NCBI RefSeq assembly: GCF_004125265.1
Contig: NZ_RDTE01000003.1
Span: 3,286,001 to 3,350,000 of the forward strand
Direction: 5' to 3'
DNA: 64,000 bases
Source: Streptomyces lydicus
GTDB lineage: Bacteria > Actinomycetota > Actinomycetes > Streptomycetales > Streptomycetaceae
Shown: piece by piece, positions 11,301 through 23,300 of the stretch
How positions within the stretch are numbered: position 1 is the stretch's first letter
Layout of the letters: the number at the start of each line of letters is the position of its first letter
Position numbers and translations under genes: made by a program
The notes under the pieces: generated by a model
The model's input: the letters and a program-made list of their open reading frames with translations, nothing else
What the model was told of the DNA's origin: nothing
Databases searched by the model: none

Positions 11301-14300
11301 AACCGCTGAATCCGAACTGCACGGTGCGCTTGCCGCTCCTGCCCCGCCAGGCCGAGTCGGCGGCAGTGACATCGCTCTCCATCCAGTCCTCCCCCGCAGG
11401 GAGGCCGGGCCCCTCATAGACCACGTCATGCAGGTAGCCGCGCACCTCCCCCTGGGTGTCGGTACCCAGCAGGGAGCCGGCCGCCCCGGCGTCGAAGACG
11501 TAGACACCACGCAGGATCTGAGGGGAGCGGGCGAGAACGACGGTGCCGGACAGGGCGGCCCGGCCGGCCTCCTGGGCAGGGCTCTCCGGGTGCGTCAGGG
11601 ACTCACCGAGCGTGACATCCTTCAGCCACCGGGCAGGCTCGGTGACGAACGACGGCAGCATCCGGCCCACCTGACTGCCGTGCTCGGCAGTCCAGTTCAC
11701 GATCCGCGCCAGCGCCCCGGGCTCGGCACTGCCCTCGGGGAGGCCGCCCGCCAGGAACCGCTGGAACGCCGTGAACAGCTCGGCGCTGCCGAACGCCACG
11801 TTGACGTGCGCGGCAGCCGGGAGCAGCAGAGCCTCCTCGGGCCGGTTGCCCTCCTCGTCCGGCTGCATCCGGGCCAGCCGGAAGTCCTCGTCGGTGGCGG
11901 GACGGCTGGAGGGCGCGGGGAGCGGGGCCGGCCGCTCGGCGAGAGTGCGGGCCAGCGGGACGGTCACCGCGAGGTTGCCGCCCCGCGCGGCGGACGTCCA
12001 CACGGGCTCGGTGCCCCGTCCGAAATAGAGCTCCGCGCAGTGGGTGACCGGAATATCGAACTGAGCCAGGCCGGGCTGGGGATACACGAGCATGTCCAGA
12101 CCGAAGCCGGAAGAGGAGCCGGCCGTGTCCGCGCGCTGCCCGCCGATCGAGGCGCTGGAAGGGATGCCGCCCTTCATCGTCGTGTCGCCGGACACCGGGC
12201 CGTGAGCCTCACCGGAGAAGTCACCGGACAGCGTATGCGTGGAGGTGACCGACTCGCCGCCCCCCGCGTACATGCCGTTGCCGTTCAGCGAGGACCAGTT
12301 CGGGAAGTTCCTGCTGTGACGGGGGAAGGCGCCCTCCTGCGGCTTGGCCCGCACCACCGCACAGGCCCGCCAACTGTCGTACTCGAAAGGCAGGTCGAAG
12401 TGGATGGGGTGTCCCGCGCTGATCATGTCCCGCGCAGCGCTGCGCAACCCGACCTGCGAGCGGGCCAGGGACAGCTTGCGCTGGTTGGCCGCCCAGGCCT
12501 GGAGAATCTTCTTGCGGCCCACCTCGTCCATCCAGGACAGCGACCGGCGTTCGGCCGGGGGCAGCAGCCCCAGGGCGCGTACCTGGGTCTCCAGCTCCTT
12601 GAACTGCTCCTCGGTACCGGTGATCTCAAGCGGTGTGGTGAACACCCCGAACGAGCGCAGCTCCAGCGTCTCCGGCGGCAGGTGCCGCTCCTGGCCCGGC
12701 AGGACGGGGACGCCGTCGACCTCGGCCCGGCTCGGCACCCGCAGAAGGTGACTCGCGGGCCGGCTGAAAGTGAACGCATCGGTGCGGCCCCCCTCCGGGA
12801 AGACCAGCACGGCCTCGAACTCGATGTCCGCCTCCACCAGGAGCTGCGGGTTCTCGCTGACGAGACCGAACCAGTCATACGCCGTCCCGCCCGAGTTGAA
12901 GGCGCGATCGCGCTGGTACTGGTAGGCACCGGAGAAGGCCGGACCGCCGCCGACGCCCGAGCCGCCGGGGTCCGCGAAAGCGGGGGCGAGGGAGAAGCCC
13001 GGCTTCACGGCGTTGGACACCGTGTGGGAGTTCTTGACACCCACCGTGTAGAACACGCTGTTATCCAGCATCACGTTCTTCGACCTGGCCAGCACCTCAG
13101 GGTTCAGCCACGTCAGCCGCGCCCTGACCTCCATGAAGGCCAGCGGGTCTCCGGCGCGGTCCTGCAGCACCGGTGACGGGTAGGCGTTGGCCAGCATCAG
13201 CGGCAGCCCGGCACGCTGGTTGTTCTCCGAAAGGAATTCGCCAAGCTCCCGGGCCGACTCCGGCGACAACCGGCGCAGATGGGGGCGCAGTTCATCGGCC
13301 GCGACGATCTCGTCGTGCAGCGCGGCCGGGTCGCGCACGGTGTCCATACGCATCGGCAACACCCCGCCGGCGAGGGTCTGCGGATCGGCCGGCAGCTCCT
13401 CCGCCGACGCGAAGAGCGAGCCGAACGGGCGCGGCTCCGGGTCCTGGGTGAGGTAGTCCGGGAACAACGCGGTGAGCCGACCGGGGGCGGGCACGGGCAC
13501 GATGCCGCCCCAGCCGTCGTCTTCGGCCGCCTCGTCGGTCTCGGGGGCGGGGGCGGAGGCGGAGGCCGAGAGTGGGCCGTCGAGCGGCTCGACCTTGATC
13601 TGCGACGTGATGCCGTAGTCGTAGGCGCGCGACGGTTCGGCGGCGAAGGCCAGCGCGGACGTCGCCATGTAGTCCCGCACGACCGTCACCGAGATGGCTT
13701 CCTGGTTGTGCGTGAACGTCAGCTTCGGGGTGAAGCCCAGGGACGCCAGCCCGGGGATCCCCGAGCCGTTGAGCGGCCAGGTGCGGCCGTAGGAGAGCGG
13801 GAAGCTCCGCACCGTCTGCCGTCCGCTGGTGTCACTGGACGAGACGGTGGTCTTGTTCCGCTCCTCGATCTGGACCCGCCGCCCCTCGGGCACGTCGGAG
13901 GCCATCGCCGGTGCGGGCCGGGCATCCCCGAGATCGGGTCGCCAGGCCACCTGGTACCGGCGGCCCCGGTAGGTCACGATCCGGACCATGCCCTTGACGC
14001 TCAGCGCATACGGCAGCGCCTCCAGCACCGCGTCCTGGGTGTACTCGGCCGCCACCTCCTTCTCCAGCGCCGCCATGCCGCGCTGATCCTGCGCCTCCAG
14101 GTCCCCGGCCGACCCGCCCTCGACCGCCTGGTGCACGGCGCGGACGGCGGCGCTGATACGGGCGCGCTCCCACTCCAGCGTCTCGTCCGGGAACGGCATG
14201 ACATGCACCGAGCCCAGGAGCCCGCGATGCCCGCGGCCGAAGTCCGCGACCATGACGGAAAGACCGTCAGGATCGGACGACACGTCCGAATCGGTCACGT

Positions 14301-17300
14301 CGGACTCGGAGCCGACGACGGACCCGGACTCGGACCCGGACTCCGATTCCGCGTCACTGCCGGACTCACGATCACTGTCCCGGTCCGGGTCGAGCGCCGG
14401 TTCGGTCTGCTGCTCGACGGGCGGCGACGTGCGGCCGGACATGTCTTCGGACCCGGACTCCGGCGCGGACTCGCCGCGCGCCCCGTCGACGTCCTCCACC
14501 GTCGCGGGGGCGGCGGACTCGCGTACGGGAGGCGGCACGGACAGCGAGGACACCTCCCTCACGGGGGCCGTCGTCAGCTGCGTCGTCGACGGGGCTGCCA
14601 GATCGACGGCGGCGCGCGGGGCCGCTGCCGTCCAGGCCTGTTCTGCGGCGGACGGGTCCTTCCACCCGGCCTCCGAGGCGGCCTTCACCGGCTGATGCCC
14701 GGCGGTGACCTCGGTGCTGTTGCGGGGCCCCGGCAGCGTGGCCGCGGCCCGCCCCGGTATGGCGTCGTAGGCGAGGGCCGGGATGTCCGGGACGTGGTGA
14801 GCGGACTTCGGGCGGTGGAACAGCCGCCGGAGGCGCGACCTCCACTCGGACCAGCGTCCGGTGGTGGTCTCCTCCGGCAGGACGGGCGGGGCGGGGATGC
14901 CCTCGTTGGCCGGTCCGAGGGCGGAGAGCTCCTCGACCGACGGAACCTCGGTCGTGGGCGCGCCCACGAAGTCGTCGAAATGCTCCGGGAACCGCGACGT
15001 GAACGGCACCTGGCTGACTGCCTCGTTTGACGAAGCCTCGTCCGCAGGCGCGCTCTCGTGGTCCGGCACGGCCTTGGCCGCGGCCGCGTCCTCGGCGAAC
15101 GCGCCGTCGATCAGCTCCTCGAACGACGACGTCTGCGGGTCCTGACCGGCCGTCTCATCCGACGCGGCCATTGACCCCAGCGCCTCCTCCGCGGCCAGCG
15201 CATCGCTGATCAGCCGATCGAGGCCCGGCTCCTCCTCCGGCACGGGCCGGCTCACCGCCCCGCCCGACGAAGTCCCGGTCGCGGGCGCGGTGGTGGTCTC
15301 CGCGTCCTGGCCCGCGGACCCGACCCAGGTGCCGTGCGGCCACGGCAGACGCACCGCCGGAGCCGACGCGTCCGCGTCCACCGGTACCAGGTACAGGCCG
15401 CCCTCACCGGCGACCTCGCCCTCCGTCATCAACTGCGGCGGCACCACATGCAGTCTGTACGACGGAGCGTCGAGGTCCACCGCCGGCGGGTCCTCCGCGA
15501 TCGGGGCCGCCGAGAAGACGATCTCCCCCGTGTCCGCGCGCAACCGGCCCCCGCGGTCGTGCACGAAGTCCAGCCCCTGCCTGAGCCACCCCCCGGCATA
15601 CAGCGGCTCGGCACCGGGACGCGTGATGTCACCATCGGCGGTTATCTCGTACCGCGGGTGCTCGGACCGCGGCGGCAACGACCCCACAGGCGACCACGGG
15701 CGGGGCCGCACGACCACAAGCCGCCCCGACTCGCTCTGCGGCACCTCGGGCACACCGGCCGCATCGACCTCGGTGACCTCACCCCTCGGCCAACTCCCCA
15801 CATCCTCGGGAGCCCCGCCAGGCAGACCGAGGCCCGTCGTGGTGCCGAGCCGAGCCTGAATGACCCGTGTGTTACGGGGCCCCGGCAGCGACTGGTGGAT
15901 CTTGGCGTCGCTGCCACTTCCCTCGACGGCCTCCTTGAGCGGCGAGGGCGCGTCCAGCATCGGCTCGATCCGGAGCCCGGATGCACCGCGGCCGAACAGA
16001 GTGCGCCAGGAAGAGCGCGCCAAGCCGGCGGAATCGCTGAAGTTGGAGTAATCGGAGAGGCGGTCCGCTGAGCCCAGCCAGGGGACCCCGTCGATGGCCT
16101 CCATATCGGGATCGAGCTCGATGGAAAAGAAGTGGACGCCCTCGTACAACGGCCTGTCGCTCACCCGGCCGTACGCGCCGTCGACCCAGAAGACCTGGCC
16201 GCCGTAGTTCAGCGCGTTGACGGAGTGCATGTTCCCGTTCGGACGCTGGAAGTCGATGATCGCGGACGAACCGTGCCCGCCCCTCAGAAGCCGCCCCTCG
16301 ACCGACGCCCAGGCACCCCTGGAACGCTCCGCGTCGGACATGTGGTCCGGGAAGTCGTGCCTACGCCAGCCCGACCCGAGCCAACGTGACGTGGTCTGCC
16401 GGCTGTTCTCCTCCAGCATCAAGTTGGGCCCGCGCGACTGGGTCGGCGCGGCCACGGTCGGGCGGCCCTGCCAGCTCACCAGAACGCTTCGGCTCGCGTC
16501 CTCGCAGTTGTTCTGCCGCGTGGGCGTAGCGGCCGCCTGGGGGTTGATGTACTCGATCCACCTCGCGGAACCCGCGCTGGTGCCGTGGCGGTTGGTCGGA
16601 AACGCCCGGTTGACCGACCGCATCAGCCCCACCCGGCTGAACGATGCGCCCCGAGGGTCGGGGAACCGCTGGAAATCACCCCGCTCGTCGCGCGGGAACA
16701 CGTCTTCCAGGTTCTGCTGCTCCGCCGGCTGCGCCCGGTCCAGGCCACTCCCCTGCCGGTCGTACGGACGGAACTCCTCCAGCGTGTCCGCCGGAGGGGG
16801 GAAGATGAGGGGGGTGCTGCGGGGAGTGCTGCGGGGAGCACTGGTGACGTTGCGCCCAGACGACTCGCCCATGCGCAGCGACCCCAGCCTCGACGGCGCA
16901 CCACCACGCAACCTCACCGGAGCACCCGACACGATCGTCTGCGCGATCGCCGCACCCTGAGCACTCAGCGTCTGCCCACGAATCCAGTCCGGCAACGCGT
17001 CACGGAACTGCTCGACCTCATCCCGCGACGGCCGGTACCACCCCTTCCCCCGCAACCCATCCAGCTCCCGCTGGACCTCCGCCCTCAAATACTCCAGATA
17101 CTGCTGCCGGTCCCGCTCCTGCCGCTCCGCCTCGACCTCACGCGCCGCATGAGCATTCGGATTCGACACCGTCTCCAGCACATTCCCGGCATCATCGAAA
17201 ACGGTCACCCCGGAAATAAACTCCGGCCGAACCCCCTTCCAGAAAGCAACCTCCTGCTGATTCGCATACGCATACCGCGGAAGACTGCCCAGAAAATCGT

Positions 17301-20300
17301 ACCCACCCGGCGCATTGATCGTGTACCGATACGTACGACCATCCTTCATCGCCCACTCAGGACGAGCACCCTCCTCCGCAAACGTGCCATCACGCGTCGT
17401 ACTCACCAGCGCCGTATCAATATGTTCCGCTTGATAGAACCGAAGACTCACCGGACGCTTACCGTTATGCGGACGGAACCCCTCAACAAAAATCACCTCC
17501 CACGAACGAGAATCCCACCGGAACAACGGCTCCAAATCAAAACGATAAGCAATCCGAAACGCCTCAGCCCCCGCACTCGGATCACCCAGAAGCTCCCCAC
17601 TCCGCGCAAGCGGCATATCCTCCGGCCGCGGCCCATACAGACTGCTACCAAAACCAACCGTGGGCTGCGGAGTAAAAGTAGTCTCCCGCCCAAACCTCGT
17701 ATATTCCTCCTTGAAAAACTCCTTACTCACCGGATCCTCATCATCCGACGAATACCACTCACTCGACACCGACGGAGGACGAGAAAACTCAGGACGACCC
17801 GCCACCCCCGACGGACCCGCACCCGACGGACCCGCACCCGACGAACCAAACAGACCCGCACCCCACGGCTCATGCCCACCACCCGCCGGCGCACCGCCAC
17901 GCAACCTCACCGGAGCACCCGACACGATCGTCTGCGCGATCGCCGCACCCTGAGCACTCAGCGTCTGCCCACGAATCCAGTCCGGCAACGCGTCACGGAA
18001 CTGCTCGACCTCATCCCGCGACGGCCGGTACCACCCCTTCCCCCGCAACCCATCCAGCTCCCGCTGGACCTCCGCCCTCAAATACTCCAGATACTGCTGC
18101 CGGTCCCGCTCCTGCCGCTCCGCCTCGACCTCACGCGCCGCATGAGCATTCGGATTCGACACCGTCTCCAGCACATTCCCGGCATCATCGAAAACAGCCA
18201 CCCCGGAAATGAACTCCGGCCGAACCCCCTTCCAGAAAGCAACCTCCTGCTGATTCGCATACGCATACCGCGGAAGACTGCCCAGAAAATCGTACCCACC
18301 CGGCGCATTGATCGTGTACCGATACGTACGACCATCCTTCATCGCCCACTCAGGACGAGCACCCTCCTCCGCAAACGTGCCATCACGCGTCGTACTCACC
18401 AGCGCCGTATCAATATGTTCCGCTTGATAGAACCGAAGACTCACCGGACGCTTACCGTTATGCGGACGGAACCCCTCAACAAAAATCACCTCCCACGAAC
18501 GAGAATCCCACCGGAACAACGGCTCCAAATCAAAACGATAAGCAATCCGAAACGCCTCAGCCCCCGCACTCGGATCACCCAGAAGCTCCCCACTCCGCGC
18601 AAGCGGCATATCCTCCGGCCGCGGCCCATACAGACTGCTACCAAAACCAACCGTGGGCTGCGGAGTAAAAGTAGTCTCCCGCCCAAACCTCGTATATTCC
18701 TCCTTGAAAAACTCCTTACTCACCGGATCCTCATCATCCGACGAATACCACTCACTCGACACCGACGGAGGACGAGAAAACTCAGGACGACCCGCCACCC
18801 CCGACGAACCCGCACCCGACGAACCCGCACCCGACGAACCAAACAGACCCGCACCCCACGGCTCATGCCCACCACCCGCCGGCGCACCACCACGCAACCT
18901 CACCGGAGCACCCGACACGATCGTCTGCGCGATCGCCGCACCCTGAGCACTCAGCGTCTGCCCACGAATCCAGTCCGGCAACGCGTCATGCAACCGCGCA
19001 ACCTCGTCCCGCGAGGGCGGCTGATACTTCCCCTTCCCCAACAAGTAATCCAGCTCCCCCCGGACCTCCGGCATCAAATCCGCCAGATACCGCCGGCCCA
19101 GCCGCCCCCCCTGCGGAACCGACGAACCGGACCTGACCACCGTGGACGGGTCGGCGACGCCCTCCTCCTGCTGGGTCTGGGCGGCCGTCTCGTCCGAAGG
19201 CGCCTTCGCAGCCGTGGACGGGTCGTCGAAGACATCGTCGATGGCGTCCTCGATGGAGCCGGTCGTCTCCTCGGCGGCCTGGTCCGGGTCGTGGACCTCC
19301 CTGGCGGTCCGGCCCGCTGAGAAGGCGTCGGTGGTGGCCGCCTCCTTCTCTCCCCACGAACCGGAGACAGTGCGGGGCGCGAACAGTTTGCGGGCGTTCA
19401 GCCAGTCGTCGCGGCTGTTCTTGGCGATGCCCTCCAGCCGGCTCTCGGTCATCGGCCGGTCGTCGTGCAGCGCCGTGAACGCCTTGCCCGCGCCGTGCAG
19501 CGCGGCGCCCTCCTCCACCTCGAAGGCGAAGTGGTCGGGGAGGACGGAGGCCAGGTCGTGCAGTTCGGCGCTCCACGGCCCGGACTTGGCCGACAGTCCC
19601 TGCGGCCGGGAGAGCGCGGGACCGACGACCGAGACGAAGGCGGCCTGCACGCGCGCGTCGTGGCCTGCGCGGACGCGCGCGATGTGCTCCGAGGTGAGGA
19701 GATGCGACGGGGGGTCCGTCTGCCGTGCCTTCAGCGCCGCGTCGAAGACATCGCGGCCCTGTTGCCGGGCCGCCTCCCAGGTGGCCTCACGGAGGATGCG
19801 AGCGTCCAGCTCCTGCTGTCCGATCAGCTTCCCCAGGGCCTGGCTGAAGGCCTTCGCCTGGCCTTCCAGGCCCGCGGTGCGGGTCGCGCCGTCGCCGAAA
19901 TGCGTCTTGTACAGGTCCAGGGCCTCACGGACGAGGCTCGCCTGCACCCTGGCGTGGACATCGATGGTCAGCGGAGCACCGGTGAGCTCGCCGAAGCGCG
20001 GAGCGGAGTCCTGGCCGAGGGCCTGCTGCGGCTGCCAGGACTCCAGCGCCTCGCCGGATCTGTCGGAGACGGCCTGCAGGACGCCTTCACGCAGCGCCTG
20101 GTGCGCGACTCGGCCCGGCAGCCCGCCGAGCACCTTGTCGGCGCGCTGCTGCCAGTCATCCAGACGGTGGGCCGGCGACTGCTCGGTGTCCTTGGCCGGT
20201 TCACCGTCGAACGTGTCGTGGAACGCCTCGTCGAGCGCGGTCTGCGCCGAGGAACGCACCGACGTCCAACCCTGCGAGGACAGCTGGAGGTCACCCGAGC

Positions 20301-23300
20301 CGAACCGCGGGCGCGCCACCGCGTCGTCGCCGGCCTCGTGATTCCGCAGAGCCCCGTCCTCGAACGCGGCGAACAACGCGTGGGCACCGGCGTCCAGCTG
20401 CTCCTGGGGCTGTGCCGCGATGTTGTCGAGGACCTGGTCGATACGGTGCACTGCCTGCTCGTAGGCGACGCGCCCGGCCAGTTGGTCCTTCGCCCACCCG
20501 AGCGCCTCGCGCCACAACCGCATGCCGAGCCGCGTCGCCTCCTGCGGGTTGACGCGGAGGTCGGAGCCGACGGGTAGCGCATTGTGCACGGCGTCGGTGA
20601 GGCGTTCCTTGAGCAGGGGCCACACGTAGGCCATCGCGGCCTCCGGGACCGAGACCCTGGGCGACCGGGTCAGCGCGTCCGGAGAACCGTCCTCGAAGGC
20701 CTGATCCTGCGCCGTGCCGTACGTGGCCGCGTTGATCCGGTCGAGGGCCTTGTGCCCATGGTCCAGGACCACCTGGAGCACGCCCTCGCGAGTGAACGCG
20801 TCGGCGAGCCTCTGCGCCAGGTCCTGGGAGTCCTCGGCCTGGGTGAACACCTCCCTGGCACGGCCGTTGAGAACGCCCCGGCGCACCTGGTCCTGGAGGG
20901 CCTCGGGAACCTGCTTTCCTTCCGTCCCCTGCGACCAGGCGGCGAAGGCGCTGCCGAAGGCGCTGCCGAAGGCGCTGCGTTCGTTCGCGGCGAGGGCGTA
21001 CGGGCCCTCCTCCGGCGCGGGCCGTCCGAGCGTCCCGTGTTCAGCGGCGGCCTGTTCGAAGGATGCCTGCTCGGCGGCGTACTCGTCGGCCGCTTTCGCC
21101 AGTTCGGCGCCGTACTTCTCGTGGAGCCGGATCTGCTCGGCCTGCCACGTGGCGTTTCGCCAGTCGTCGGCGCCGATGTGCGAGGGGGACGGTATGAGCT
21201 CGGGCCGCCGCCCGGTGGTGTCCTCGCTCCGCCATGCCTCCGCCTGCGCCGCGGTCTGCTCCGCCAGCCGGGCCTGGACGTAGGCGTTCCGCAGGTCCTT
21301 GGTCTGCTCCCGCATCCAGGAGCGCGTCTCGGGCCGGGCCGGGGCCGTCCCGGCCGACTCCTGAGAGGCCACGAGGCCGTCGAAGTCCTGGTGGGCGAGG
21401 TTGCGGGCGCTGCCGGCCTCCTGCAGCGCGCCGAGCTGCCGACGGAAGTCCGCGGCCAGGGTGTCCCGGGCGCCCGGCCCCTGCCGGCGCAACCCGTCGG
21501 TGAAGTCCTTGAGGAGGGCCCGGCGCTCCCGCTTGTACCAATCGGCCGCCCTCGGGTGCCAGTGGCCGAACGGGGCGTGGTGCTCGGCGATCTCCCTCAG
21601 GTCAGCGTCGAGACGGCCCCCCTTCCGAGCCTGTGCCATGAGATCCAGGGCGTTTCGGCGGAGGTCCTGCGTGAGGCTGCCCCGCTGCTCCTGGGTCCGC
21701 TGCGCGGCGTCGCTGAGCGCCTTGGCCTCGGCCTTGTCGTGGGCCTGTTCGGGGGTGGGCCGAGGGCCGGCGGTGTCCTGCCCCGCTGCCTTCCACCTCT
21801 GGACGAAGCCCTGCTCCAGCCGGCCCACCTGGTCCCCGTACCAGGCGATCGCGTCGGGGTCCCCCATCTGACTTCCCAACGCGATGTCCGCGGCGTCCTC
21901 CCGACCATGCATCTCGGTGGCCGAATGGAACGCCGCGTGTGCCATCTGGTCTTCGCGCCAGTCGCGGTACGCCTGCTCGTAGCGCGGCCGGAAGTCCTCG
22001 ACGAGTTCGTCCAGCGGGCCGGTCCCGGCGTCCTGGTGCTCCTCGGCCGCGTGGACGCGCGGCACCGCGGCGGCCGTGAACTCGTCCTTGAGCTGCTGGG
22101 CCTGGGGGGAACCCTGGAACTTCCCTCCGGGGAAGGAGGATATCTGCGGCACCGCGGAGGCGACGTGCCGCTCGAAGCGCTCATGGGCCACGCCCTGGGC
22201 GAAGTTCTCCCGCTCGGCGGCGTGGAGCCGGGTGTCGAGCTGCTCGGCCAGGTCGCCGAGGCCGCTGACCTGCGGCTCGCTCGTCCGCGCGGTGGCGTAC
22301 CAGTCGCGGACCGCGGCTGCCTGGGGTGCGCCGTGGAGGTCGGGGTGAGCATCCAGGCGCTCCTCGAACTCCTGGTGGGCGGAGTCCAGTTGCTCGACGT
22401 CCGCACGCAGGTCGTCCAGCGCGGCGGCGGCGTCGGACCGGGCGGCGGAGGGCGGCTGCTCCTCCTGCTGCTGCTCCTGCTCCTGCTCCTGCTGCTGCGC
22501 TGCCTGCTGCTGCGTGGTCTCGTCGTGCTGCGGGACGTCGGCGTACTGCGTGGCTTCGGCGTGGTCGGTCTCGGTCTCGGGCAGGTCGGCCGGCGACACC
22601 TCCGCGTCGGGGTGCGCGGGCGCCGCCTCCTGCTCGGGCACGTCCTCGACCGTCGGCGGCTGGTAACCGTGCTTGCCGGATGAGGAGCCGGTCTGCGGCA
22701 CCGGCTCCGGCTGGGGCTCGGCGGCCGTCTCCTGCCCGGCGGCCATCTGCTGCTGCTCATGATCCGGCGCCTGAAGCAGTTCATCGCTCCCCTGGACGGC
22801 CGGCGGCGCGGGATCCCGCAGATCCTCGGAGGTGGACTGCAGCACCTGCTGCGTCACCTGCTCCGGGTTGACACCGAATCCCTGGAGCTTCTGCTCAGCG
22901 TCCCTCAGTTCCTTGGCCGCCAGGTACGGCAGGAACATCGCGCGCGTGTGCTGCCACGTCTTCGCCTCATTCCCCAGCTGCCGAACCTCGATCTGGACCT
23001 TCCCGGTGTTCTCCGAAGCCTGCCGGTACTCCTGCCACGCCTTGACCCGCTGCTCCGCCGTACCGGACGTACCCGACCGCTCGACGATCCCCTTCTCGGT
23101 CTCGCTCAACTGCGGCAGAGCGTTGGTCTTCTGCTCCTGGACCTGCTGGGGGCTCTGCTCCTCCTCGGGGCCGCGCGAGGTCCGCACGCCGCCGCCGTGG
23201 CTCACCGCCGTGGTCTTCGGCGGCGCCGCGGGACGGTCCTGCAACTGCTGCAGCCGGCCGCCCTCCGAGGCGCCCTGGGCCGGCCGATCCACGCCACCCG

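Noticed and set aside
16898..18883. Assembly duplication
   Set aside because: The two copies differ at several bases (for example GVTVF versus GVAVF and in the Gly/Pro-Ser linker), so they are real separate copies, though copy number still deserves long-read support.
16585..19320. Long plus-strand open frame opposite the ADP-ribosyltransferase repeats
   Set aside because: The Arg/Thr/Pro-rich product mirrors the codon bias of the minus-strand gene and repeats with it; no ribosome site or recognisable domain.
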